Source: Subdoligranulum variabile (GTDB taxonomy: Bacteria; Bacillota; Clostridia; Oscillospirales; Ruminococcaceae). Taken from it: a stretch of DNA of 64,000 nucleotides. This document shows, piece after piece, positions 57,747-64,000 of this stretch. Below the pieces are notes generated by a model. The model was not told the origin of the DNA, searched no databases, and saw nothing but the letters and a program-made list of their open reading frames with translations. How positions within the stretch are numbered: the stretch's first letter is position 1; every line of letters starts with the position of its first letter. The DNA lies in contig SFKI01000002.1 of the NCBI GenBank assembly GCA_004554775.1, positions 1 to 64,000 on the forward strand, written 5' to 3'. The position numbers were made by a program, and so were the translations under genes.

Positions 57747-57827
57747 TATCTGTGCAAAATCGGAACAATTTATGCCGCTGCTGCATAGAAATCGGGAAAG
57801 GTATTGCGAAAGGAAGGGTTAGGAAAG

Positions 57828-58904
57828 ATGAAACAGTACAATGTAGGTGTCATTGGTGCTACCGGTATGGTCGGCCAACGCTTTATCACGCTGCTGGAAA
57901 ACCACCCCTGGTTCCATCTGGCCGCCGTAGCTGCGAGCGCGCGCAGCGCTGGCAAAACGTACGAAGAAGCAGTCGGGGATCGCTGGCTGATGAAAACGCC
58001 GATGCCGGAATGTGCGAAAAAACTCGTCGTGCTCGATGCCGCCAAAGTAGAGGAAGTTGCCGCCAAGGTCGACTTCGTGTTCTGCGCCGTCAACATGAAA
58101 AAGGACGAGATCAAGGCATTGGAAGAAGCGTACGCCAAGGCCGAGTGCCCGGTCGTGTCCAACAACAGTGCCCATCGCTTTACCCCCGATGTGCCCATGG
58201 TCGTGCCTGAGATCAACGCTGACCATATCGAGATCATCCCCGCGCAGCGCAAGCGCCTGGGCACCAAGCGCGGCTTTGTGGCCGTCAAGTCCAATTGCAG
58301 CCTGCAAAGCTATGTGCCCGCCCTGCATCCCCTGCGCGGCTACGGTATCACCGATGTGCTGGTCTGCACCTATCAGGCTATTTCCGGCGCCGGCAAGACG
58401 TTTGAGACCTTCCCCGATATTCTGGACAACGTTATCCCCTACATCGGCGGCGAGGAAGAAAAGAGCGAGCAGGAGCCCCTGAAGCTGTGGGGCCATATCG
58501 AGGACGATAAAATCGTTTCCGCCGATGCCCCGCGCTTTACGGCCCAGTGCCTGCGCGTGCCGGTTTCGGACGGCCACATGGGTGCCGTGTTTGTGCGTTT
58601 CGCCAACAAGCCCAGCAAGGAAGAAATCCTGAAGGCCTGGAAAGAATTCCGCGGTCCCGCCCAGGATCTGGACCTGCCCAGCGCCCCGAAGCAGTTCCTG
58701 CATTATTTTGAGGAAAACGACCGTCCGCAGCCCAAGCTGGATCGCATGCTTGAAAACGGCATGGCGGTCAGCATCGGCCGTCTGCGTGAGGATAACCAGT
58801 ACGATTATAAGTTCGTCTGCCTGTCCCACAACACCCTGCGCGGTGCTGCCGGCGGCGCGGTGCTGCTGGCTGAACTGCTGGCTGCCAAGGGCTATTTTGA
58901 CTAA
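57828..58904 (+). CDS. asd: Aspartate-semialdehyde dehydrogenase
   Basis: A 358-residue NADPH enzyme that reduces aspartyl phosphate to the semialdehyde, the branch point for lysine, threonine and methionine. The nucleotide loop is GVIGATGMVGQRF, the catalytic cysteine is in VKSNCSLQSYVPAL (SNCSLQ rather than SNCST), and the catalytic histidine in VPVSDGHMGAVFV. Length and the SNCSLQ form put it in the archaeal/fungal-like ASADH class rather than the E. coli class. ATG 57828 follows AGGAAAG; upstream extension to 57804 is unnecessary. It leads the riboswitch operon. Confidence 0.95.
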   Translation: MKQYNVGVIGATGMVGQRFITLLENHPWFHLAAVAASARSAGKTYEEAVGDRWLMKTPMPECAKKLVVLDAAKVEEVAAKVDFVFCAVNMKKDEIKALEEAYAKAECPVVSNNSAHRFTPDVPMVVPEINADHIEIIPAQRKRLGTKRGFVAVKSNCSLQSYVPALHPLRGYGITDVLVCTYQAISGAGKTFETFPDILDNVIPYIGGEEEKSEQEPLKLWGHIEDDKIVSADAPRFTAQCLRVPVSDGHMGAVFVRFANKPSKEEILKAWKEFRGPAQDLDLPSAPKQFLHYFEENDRPQPKLDRMLENGMAVSIGRLREDNQYDYKFVCLSHNTLRGAAGGAVLLAELLAAKGYFD

Positions 58905-58961
58905 GCTTTCGCCCTGCCCGGCGTGTTACCTTGCGCCATTTTAAAAGAAGGAGCATCCCCT

Positions 58962-59849
58962 ATGAAGAAGCCTGTTTTTACCGGCGCTGCGGTTGCCATT
59001 ATCACCCCGATGAACGCCGATGGCAGCGTGAATTATGAAGAGCTGGGCCGCATCATTGATGACCAGATCGACCACGGCACCGATGCTATCGTTATCTGCG
59101 GCACGACCGGCGAGTCCCCGACCCTGACCGACGAGGAACATACCGCCTGCATCCGCTATGCGGTCAAGCAGGCCGCAGGCCGCGTGCCGGTCATTGCCGG
59201 TACGGGCTCCAACGATACTAAGTATGCGATCTGGCTGTCCCGGCAGGCGCAGGCCGACGGTGCTGATGCCCTGCTGCTTGTGACCCCTTACTATAACAAA
59301 ACCAGCCAGGCGGGTCTGGTGGCCCATTACACGGCCATTGCCAACGCTGTTGACCTGCCCTGCATCCTGTATAACGTGCCCAGCCGCACCGGCTGCAACC
59401 TGACTCCGGCTTCCTTGGCCGAGCTGGCTAAGCTGCCTAACATCAACGCCGTCAAGGAAGCCAGCGGCAACATCAGCCAGGTGGCCGAGATCGCAGCTGC
59501 CTGCGGCGATGAGCTGAATATCTACTCCGGCAACGACGACCAGATCGTCCCGCTGCTGGCACTGGGCGGCAAGGGCGTTATCAGCGTACTGTCCAACGTG
59601 GCACCCCAATACACCCACGATATCTGCGCCAAGTGGTTTGCGGGTGAAACGCAGGAGAGCCTGCAAATGCAGCTGAAAGCACTGCCCCTGTGCAAGGCCC
59701 TGTTTGCCGATGTGAACCCCATCCCCGTAAAGTGGGCGATGAACTGTCTGGGTTGGCAGGCCGGTGCCTGCCGTCTGCCGCTGGTCGGGCCTTCCGCTGC
59801 GGTGCAGGCCCAGCTGGAGACCGCTATGCGGGATTTCGGCTTGCTGTAA
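58962..59849 (+). CDS. dapA: 4-hydroxy-tetrahydrodipicolinate synthase
   Basis: A 295-residue (beta/alpha)8 aldolase that condenses pyruvate with aspartate semialdehyde. The family features are GAAVAIITPMN, CGTTGESPTL, the tyrosine in VTPYYNKTSQ and LYNVPSRTGCN, and the Schiff-base lysine in INAVKEASGN. AAGGAG precedes ATG 58962. An intrinsic terminator-like hairpin follows, so dapB may be expressed at a lower level. Confidence 0.96.
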   Translation: MKKPVFTGAAVAIITPMNADGSVNYEELGRIIDDQIDHGTDAIVICGTTGESPTLTDEEHTACIRYAVKQAAGRVPVIAGTGSNDTKYAIWLSRQAQADGADALLLVTPYYNKTSQAGLVAHYTAIANAVDLPCILYNVPSRTGCNLTPASLAELAKLPNINAVKEASGNISQVAEIAAACGDELNIYSGNDDQIVPLLALGGKGVISVLSNVAPQYTHDICAKWFAGETQESLQMQLKALPLCKALFADVNPIPVKWAMNCLGWQAGACRLPLVGPSAAVQAQLETAMRDFGLL

Positions 59850-59862
59850 ATCATGCTGACCG

Positions 59863-59892
59863 GCCCGTAGCAACCTGCTGCGGGCTTTTTTT
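59863..59892 (+). terminator. Terminator-like hairpin between dapA and dapB
   Basis: GCCCG-T-AGCA (59863-59872) pairs with TGCT-G-CGGGC (59876-59885), then seven T residues. It lies inside the operon and could set a lower dapB level. Confidence 0.7.
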
Positions 59893-59907
59893 GAAAGGAA
59901 ACGGAAA

Positions 59908-60675
59908 ATGACGGATATTGTGCTCCAGGGAATTTATGGCCGTATGGGCCATGCTCTGATCGAAAAAATTGCGGCCCGTCAGGACTGCCGTGTGGTGGCC
60001 GGTGTGGACCGCGAAGCCGGAAAAGTCGGTGATGTACCGGTTTATGCCAGCTTTGAAGAACTGCCCAAGGCCGATGTGATCATTGACTTTTCTTCCCCCG
60101 CCGGGGCGGTGGCGGCAGCGCAGTACGGCGCAGCCCACGGCGTGCCCTGCGTGATCTGCTCCACCGGCCTTTCGGCGGAGGATGAAGCCGTGCTGGAAGA
60201 TGCCAGCGCCAAAACGCCGATCTTCCGCAGTGCCAATATGTCGCTGGGCGTCAATGTGCTGATCGAACTGGCCCGCCAGGCCACCCGCGTTCTGAGCGGT
60301 GAGTTTGATATCGAGATTGTCGAAAAGCACCACCATAACAAGCTGGATGCCCCCAGCGGTACAGCGCTGATGATCGCCGATGCCATCAACGCTGAGGCCA
60401 GCAACAGCTATGAGTATGTCTACGACCGCTCCCAGGTGCGCCAGAAGCGCGGTGCCAAGGAGCTGGGCATCAGCTCGGTGCGCGGCGGCGGTATTGTGGG
60501 CGAGCATGACGTACTGTTCTGCGGCCCCGAGGAGGTGCTGACCCTGAGCCACAGCGCAGGCAGCCGCGGCGTATTTGCCGATGGTGCTGTGCAGGCCGCG
60601 CTTTACGTGGCGGGCCGCCAGCCCGGCTACTACACGATGACCGACCTTTTGCGGGGGAAACTGCCGTGCGTTTAA
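59908..60675 (+). CDS. dapB: 4-hydroxy-tetrahydrodipicolinate reductase
   Basis: A 255-residue reductase for the step after DapA. Visible are a glycine-rich loop GIYGRMGHALIE at the N-terminus, VDREAGKVGD, the catalytic EKHHHNKLDAPSGTA and the C-terminal SVRGGGIVGEHDV (in part). AAAGGAAACGG precedes ATG 59908. The 3' end overlaps capA by ten bases. Confidence 0.96.
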   Translation: MTDIVLQGIYGRMGHALIEKIAARQDCRVVAGVDREAGKVGDVPVYASFEELPKADVIIDFSSPAGAVAAAQYGAAHGVPCVICSTGLSAEDEAVLEDASAKTPIFRSANMSLGVNVLIELARQATRVLSGEFDIEIVEKHHHNKLDAPSGTALMIADAINAEASNSYEYVYDRSQVRQKRGAKELGISSVRGGGIVGEHDVLFCGPEEVLTLSHSAGSRGVFADGAVQAALYVAGRQPGYYTMTDLLRGKLPCV

Positions 60676-61892
60676 AAAGCAATGAAATCGCAGCCTGTCT
60701 GGTCATCGCCTTGGGCGTGGGCGGCGTGCTGACCGGCGCAATGCTGCAAGAGATCAGCGGCAAGGCTCCGCAGTCCGCCACCCCGGAATCTTCGGCTGTG
60801 GCTGCCTATGTGGAGCCGACCCCGACGCCGGAACCCACCCCAGAGCCGACGCCCACAGTGGAGACCGTGCGGTTCTCCGCCACCGGCGACGACTTGATCC
60901 ACGACGGCATTTACTTGCAGGCCAAAGCACGCGGCAGTGACGGGTACTACGATTTCTCCTACGCATACGAGAATATGCGGGATTTCTACACCCAGTTTGA
61001 TGTGAACTGGCTGAACCAGGAAACGCTAGTCAACGATGCGTTCGCCCCCAGCGGCTACCCGATGTTCTCGACCCCCGGCGATATCACCGATGCGCTGTAT
61101 GATCTCGGTTTCCGGGTCTTCAGCCTGTCCAACAATCACAGCTATGACAAAGGCGCGGCGGGCATTGATGCTTCGCGCGCGCATTGGGCCGCGATGCCTG
61201 ATGATGTTGTCACGATGGGCTTTTACAATCTCGAAACTTACGACGACTATGCCTACCAGACAGTAAACGGCATTACGTTCGGCTACCTCTCTTATACCGA
61301 ACATACCAACGGTCTGCCGACGCCCAGTGATGCCACCTACGGCGTTGTGTATCTGAGCGACCTCGATACCATCGAGCGGCAAATCGCCGCCATGCGCCCC
61401 AACTGTGACGTGCTGGTGGTCAGCTGCCACTGGGGTGTTGAGGGCAGCCATGATGTGGTCGACTCGCAGCGGCAGATGGCCCAGTGGCTGGCAGATCGGG
61501 GAGTTGACCTCATTATCGGCACCCATCCCCACGTGACCCAGACCGCCGAATGGCTGACCGGTGCGGGCGGCAATACCAGCTTTGTGGCCTACAGCCTCGG
61601 CAATTTTTTGAATGCGCAGTCCAGTGCCGACAATGTGATCGGTGCAGTGCTGGATCTCACGTTCCAGAAAACGACCCAGCCGGACGGCAGCATCGCGGTG
61701 GAGATGCAGGACCCGAAGCTGCACTGTGTTGTGACCCAGTACGAGGATGGGTGGAAAAACGTCCGCGTCTACCCCTACCCTGCCTATACCGATGAAATGG
61801 GCGCGGCGCACGGGAACTTTACCCTTACGCGTGAATACATTGAAAGCGTGCTTTACAGTTCGATCGACGAGCAATTTATTACTTTAGATTGA
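60666..61892 (+). CDS. CapA-family (poly-gamma-glutamate-type) metallophosphatase-fold protein
   Basis: A 408-residue protein with an N-terminal membrane anchor (residues 6-27) and a Pro/Thr/Glu linker of PTPEPTPEPT repeats (about 50-65). The CapA domain starts FSATGDDLIHDGIY, with the motifs LSNNHSYDKG, VVSCHWGVEG and IIGTHPHVTQ and ending near YSLGNFLNAQ. CapA proteins are linked to polyglutamate capsule export or act as surface phosphoesterases; no capBC genes are here. The GTG start at 60666 overlaps dapB, so it belongs to the lysine operon, perhaps acting in wall or spore-cortex metabolism. Function remains open. Confidence 0.85.
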   Translation: MRLKSNEIAACLVIALGVGGVLTGAMLQEISGKAPQSATPESSAVAAYVEPTPTPEPTPEPTPTVETVRFSATGDDLIHDGIYLQAKARGSDGYYDFSYAYENMRDFYTQFDVNWLNQETLVNDAFAPSGYPMFSTPGDITDALYDLGFRVFSLSNNHSYDKGAAGIDASRAHWAAMPDDVVTMGFYNLETYDDYAYQTVNGITFGYLSYTEHTNGLPTPSDATYGVVYLSDLDTIERQIAAMRPNCDVLVVSCHWGVEGSHDVVDSQRQMAQWLADRGVDLIIGTHPHVTQTAEWLTGAGGNTSFVAYSLGNFLNAQSSADNVIGAVLDLTFQKTTQPDGSIAVEMQDPKLHCVVTQYEDGWKNVRVYPYPAYTDEMGAAHGNFTLTREYIESVLYSSIDEQFITLD

Positions 61893-61909
61893 TGAAAGGA
61901 TGACGGTTT

Positions 61910-62365
61910 ATGTACGGTGTCAGCAAGATCAGCAGTGAGCAGAATATCATGCTTACGACTTTCCCCGGTGCGCAGTACAGCGCGCAGAGCTTGGCGGAAC
62001 ATCTGGACGTGTTCGCCAAGGCCGGTATCGTGGTGGACATGATCTGCCAGAGCGCGCCCCGCGGCACAGCGGTGGATTTTAGCTTTACGACCAGCTACGA
62101 CAATTTTGCCGCAGTCATGAAAGCCCTGCCCGCCGCAGCCAAGGGCAATCCCCCGCTGGTTTCCGGCGGCTACAGCAAGATCAACCTGTTTGGTGAGGAG
62201 ATGGTCACGAGCTGCGGCGTAGCAGCCCGCGCCCTGGCCGCGCTGGCCGGTGCCAACATCGAGATCGCGCTGATCACGACCAGTGACCTGGACATCTCGC
62301 TGCTGATCCGCCAGCAGGACGAAGACGCCGCCTTGGAAGCTTTACACAAGGCATTTGAAGTCTGA
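61910..62365 (+). CDS. Stand-alone ACT-domain protein, aspartokinase regulatory type
   Basis: A 151-residue protein equal to the regulatory C-terminus of aspartate kinase without the kinase domain. Two ACT units are visible: residues about 1-75 (VSKISSEQNIMLTTF, LDVFAKAGIVVDMICQSAP) and 76-150 (SKINLFGEEMVTSCGVAARAL, in part; NIEIALITTSDLDISLLI). It ends the riboswitch operon for lysine synthesis. It may bind lysine and regulate a separate aspartokinase, or be a paralogue with its own role. ATG 61910 is preceded by AAAGGATGA. Confidence 0.82.
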   Translation: MYGVSKISSEQNIMLTTFPGAQYSAQSLAEHLDVFAKAGIVVDMICQSAPRGTAVDFSFTTSYDNFAAVMKALPAAAKGNPPLVSGGYSKINLFGEEMVTSCGVAARALAALAGANIEIALITTSDLDISLLIRQQDEDAALEALHKAFEV

Positions 62366-62389
62366 TACACTTTTAATAACAAAACAACT

Positions 62390-62435
62390 CCCGCCCGCGC
62401 TCTGTGGCTTTGCCGTGAGCGCGGGCGGGTTTGCT
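62390..62435. terminator. Bidirectional terminator between the lysine operon and sigG
   Basis: CCCGCCCGCGCTC (62390-62402) pairs with GAGCGCGGGCGGG (62417-62429) with T-rich flank; both converging genes can use it. Confidence 0.8.
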
Positions 62436-63215
62436 TTAACAGTTGGAGATTTGCTCCCGTATCTGGCAGAGCGCGCCTTTTTCCAGGCGGCTTACCTGGG
62501 CCTGGCTGATGCCGATTTCTTTGGCGACCTCGGTCTGCGTTTTGCCGCTGAGGTAGCGCAGTGCGATGATACGCCGCTCCCGCGGGGAAAGGGCGCGCAC
62601 GGTATCGCGGAACATCATGTCGCTGATCCAGCTTTCCTCACTGGTTTGATCCCGCAGCTGGTCCATGACCGAAAAGCTGTCCTCGCCGTCCGAAAAGACA
62701 GGCTCGTACAAGCTGGTCGGCGCAATGGCAGATTCCAGCGCCATGGCGACATTTTCCGGCGAGGCGCCGACTTTTGCGGCAATCTCAGAGATCTTCGGCT
62801 CGCGTCCGTCGCGCTTTTGCAGTTCTTCCCGCGCCTGCATCGAGTGGTACGCCAGGTCCCGGATGGAACGGCTGACCCGCACAGCGTTATTGTCCCGCAG
62901 GTAGCGCTTGACCTCGCCGCAGATCATCGGCACACCGTAGGTGGAAAAGCGCACATTCTGGCTGGTGTCAAAATTGTCGATGGCTTTGATAAGCCCGATG
63001 CATCCGACCTGGAACAAATCGTCAAGATTCTCGCCCCGGCCGGAAAATTTCTGCACCACGCTCAACACCAGCCGCAGGTTGCCTTGGATCATCTGCTGCC
63101 GGGCGGCCTGGTCGCCGTTATGGGCCGCTTCGATCAGGCGGCTTTTCTCCGCTTCGCTTAAAACCGGAAGCTGTGATGTATCCATCCCGCACAGCTCAAC
63201 TTTGCGCGCAACCAT
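62436..63215 (-). CDS. sigG: Forespore sigma factor SigG
   Basis: A 259-residue sigma-70-family factor that directs late forespore transcription. The N-terminal VELCGMDTSQLPVLS is the sigmaG signature where anti-sigma factors act. Region 2 is NLRLVLSVVQKFSGRGENLDDLFQVG (in part), with FSTYGVPMICGEVKRYLRDNN; region 3 is about 125-170; region 4 ends SPRERRIIALRYLSGKTQTEVA (in part) with ISQAQVSRLEKGAL. The start is ATG 63215; a longer frame runs back to 63317 through the promoter. Bacillus SigG has 260 residues. Confidence 0.95.
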   Translation of the reverse strand: MVARKVELCGMDTSQLPVLSEAEKSRLIEAAHNGDQAARQQMIQGNLRLVLSVVQKFSGRGENLDDLFQVGCIGLIKAIDNFDTSQNVRFSTYGVPMICGEVKRYLRDNNAVRVSRSIRDLAYHSMQAREELQKRDGREPKISEIAAKVGASPENVAMALESAIAPTSLYEPVFSDGEDSFSVMDQLRDQTSEESWISDMMFRDTVRALSPRERRIIALRYLSGKTQTEVAKEIGISQAQVSRLEKGALCQIREQISNC

Positions 63216-63249
63216 AGCCGATTCCCCTTCCCGCCCTTGTTTGCCTACT

Positions 63250-63276
63250 AGTATGGGCGGCGAAAAGCCCGTGCAA
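63250..63276 (-). promoter_or_regulatory. SigmaF/sigmaG-type promoter candidate of sigG
   Basis: Minus strand: TGCAC (63276-63272), 15-base spacer, CATACTA (63256-63250), matching the forespore -10 consensus. Position 35 bases before ATG fits autoregulation. Confidence 0.5.
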
Positions 63277-63344
63277 ACAGGCTGGAAAAATCTGCACATG
63301 CACTTTTCCCGGTGCATAGCATGGGGCTAAAGGGAGGGTTTGGT

Positions 63345-63866
63345 ATGGTGGATTCGCTATGGTTTGTCATTGCTTTGCTGCTTTTGGTGGTGGAGTCGGT
63401 CGTGCTGGTGCTGCTGTTGACACTGCGGTGGGAAACGCCGCGTGCCGATGCCCGCGAGACACGCACTGAATATTTGCAGCCCAACTATAACGAGGTGGCG
63501 GGGTTCCGATTGGCGGCTTACCCGGATAACGAAATTATCATCCCGCAGCGCTACTGGCTGATTGAAAGAGAGGTGGCGGAGGTGGATTTCGTCATCGTGC
63601 CCGGGCGTGCGATGAGCCTGCGCGCGGCCCGCAGCGGCGTAATGCGCGAGCCGGTCAACCTGACTGTCAACGGTTACGAGCGGAGCGAGCAGTACGAAAT
63701 CGACGGCCTGACTGTGACGCAGAAGCAGAATGCCGGGCGTTATACCTCGGTCAGCTGGACGCGGGACGGGTTTGATTATATCCTCTACTCGCAAAAACCG
63801 GAGATGAACATGATCAGCGGACTGGCTGTGCCGTTCATCATCAATGCGCGGGCGGAAGAAGCATAA
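63345..63866 (+). CDS. Membrane-anchored protein of unknown function between sigG and sigE
   Basis: A 173-residue protein with one N-terminal membrane helix (about 4-27, LWFVIALLLLVVESVVLVLLL) and a cytosolic or external domain with mixed strands and helices (LIEREVAEVDFVIVPGRAM, VNLTVNGYERSEQYEIDGL, both in part). I recognise no family. ATG 63345 follows AGGGAGGG. It runs opposite to sigG and sigE, starting 130 bases from sigG and ending nine bases before the sigE stop, so it interrupts the usual sigE-sigG pair. Confidence 0.7.
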   Translation: MVDSLWFVIALLLLVVESVVLVLLLTLRWETPRADARETRTEYLQPNYNEVAGFRLAAYPDNEIIIPQRYWLIEREVAEVDFVIVPGRAMSLRAARSGVMREPVNLTVNGYERSEQYEIDGLTVTQKQNAGRYTSVSWTRDGFDYILYSQKPEMNMISGLAVPFIINARAEEA

Positions 63867-63875
63867 AGGCAGGTT

Positions 63876-64000
63876 TTAACTGACGGCTTCCAGCTCGCGC
63901 CGCAGGCGGCGGATGATGCGCTTTTCCAGCCGGGAAATATAGCTTTGCGAGATACCCAGTTGGTCGGCAACCTCTTTTTGGGTGTGCTCGGTCTCGCGGT
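63876..64000 (-). CDS. sigE: Mother-cell sigma factor SigE, 3' end (5' part outside window)
   Basis: Only the last 40 codons are present. They read TEHTQKEVADQLGISQSYISR and continue LEKRIIRRLRRELEAVS (two pieces), which is the region 4.2 helix-turn-helix and tail of sigmaE; ISQSYISRLEKRII is nearly identical to Bacillus SigE. The stop is TAA at 63878-63876. It is the early mother-cell sigma factor and would be made as a pro-protein cut by SpoIIGA; spoIIGA, if present, lies beyond the window. Confidence 0.85.
   Translation of the reverse strand, partial: RETEHTQKEVADQLGISQSYISRLEKRIIRRLRRELEAVS

Noticed and set aside
60820..60860. Short tandem repeat in the CapA gene (PTPEPTPEPTPT)
   Set aside because: It is a Pro-Thr-Glu linker after the membrane anchor, not a CRISPR or DNA repeat element.
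1..64000. tRNA genes, rRNA genes, CRISPR arrays, intact insertion sequences
   Set aside because: I looked for cloverleaf-type sequences, spaced direct repeats and transposase motifs on both strands and saw none I could support.

Overview
The window reads as a chromosomal segment of a spore-lineage Clostridia, most likely a gut Oscillospiraceae/Ruminococcaceae relative (Faecalibacterium, Subdoligranulum or Gemmiger type). The grounds are a GC-rich genome with Firmicutes gene order (yicC-remA-gmk-priA-def-fmt-rsmB-rlmN-prpC-prkC-rsgA-thiN-spoVM; tilS-hpt-ftsH), strong AGGAGG ribosome binding sites, TTGACA/TATAAT promoters, a tyrosine T-box, a lysine riboswitch, many sporulation genes and a bile-salt-hydrolase-type enzyme. 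The genus call is inference; no tRNA or rRNA gene is present to test it.

Layout. 1-2996 is an accessory patch: the 3' end of a DinG/XPD-type helicase, two small serine-recombinase-like proteins that both lack the catalytic serine, a broken DUF2971 gene and AT-rich debris. 3120-5402 is a polar amino acid ABC transporter. 5607-10060 holds a MATE pump, lysA with its own promoter and palindromic operator, two small genes, a shrunken MnmA-like gene and rnhA. 10351-22554 is a housekeeping block (rnjA, gdpP, rplI, dnaB, tilS, hpt, ftsH, an acidic zinc-ribbon membrane protein, bile salt hydrolase). 22614-28052 carries a HAD phosphatase, a YlmC/YmxH protein, a ComEA-like protein, ppk1 and a SpoIVFA/SpoIVFB-like pair. 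tyrS follows behind its T-box. A low-GC VanZ gene and a three-gene M20 peptidase/membrane-protein operon precede radA. 36214-48434 is the conserved yicC-to-spoVM run. 48528-52058 is sipL-spoIVA-yaaL-bofA, then rnpB, a Xer-type recombinase, and on the minus strand spoIIM-like, TIGR04086, yajC, tgt and queA. 57484-62365 is a lysine-riboswitch operon (asd-dapA-dapB-capA-ACT). The window ends with sigG and the 3' end of sigE, separated by an inverted gene.

How the genes work together. Sporulation genes are spread through the window but form one programme: sigE and sigG (compartment sigma factors), spoVM-sipL-spoIVA (the coat basement layer), spoIVFA/spoIVFB plus bofA (the membrane complex that processes pro-sigmaK in Bacillus), a spoIIM-like gene (engulfment) and ylmC. 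Lysine/diaminopimelate synthesis is split between a riboswitch-controlled asd-dapAB operon and a separately controlled lysA. The serine/threonine kinase/phosphatase pair, RemA and the c-di-AMP phosphodiesterase form a signalling layer. The most unusual items are the paired dead recombinases beside the helicase, the split DUF2971 gene, the internally deleted GyrI-like protein, the 22-codon spoVM gene, and a 28-bp 11-6-11 palindrome in front of the Xer-type gene.
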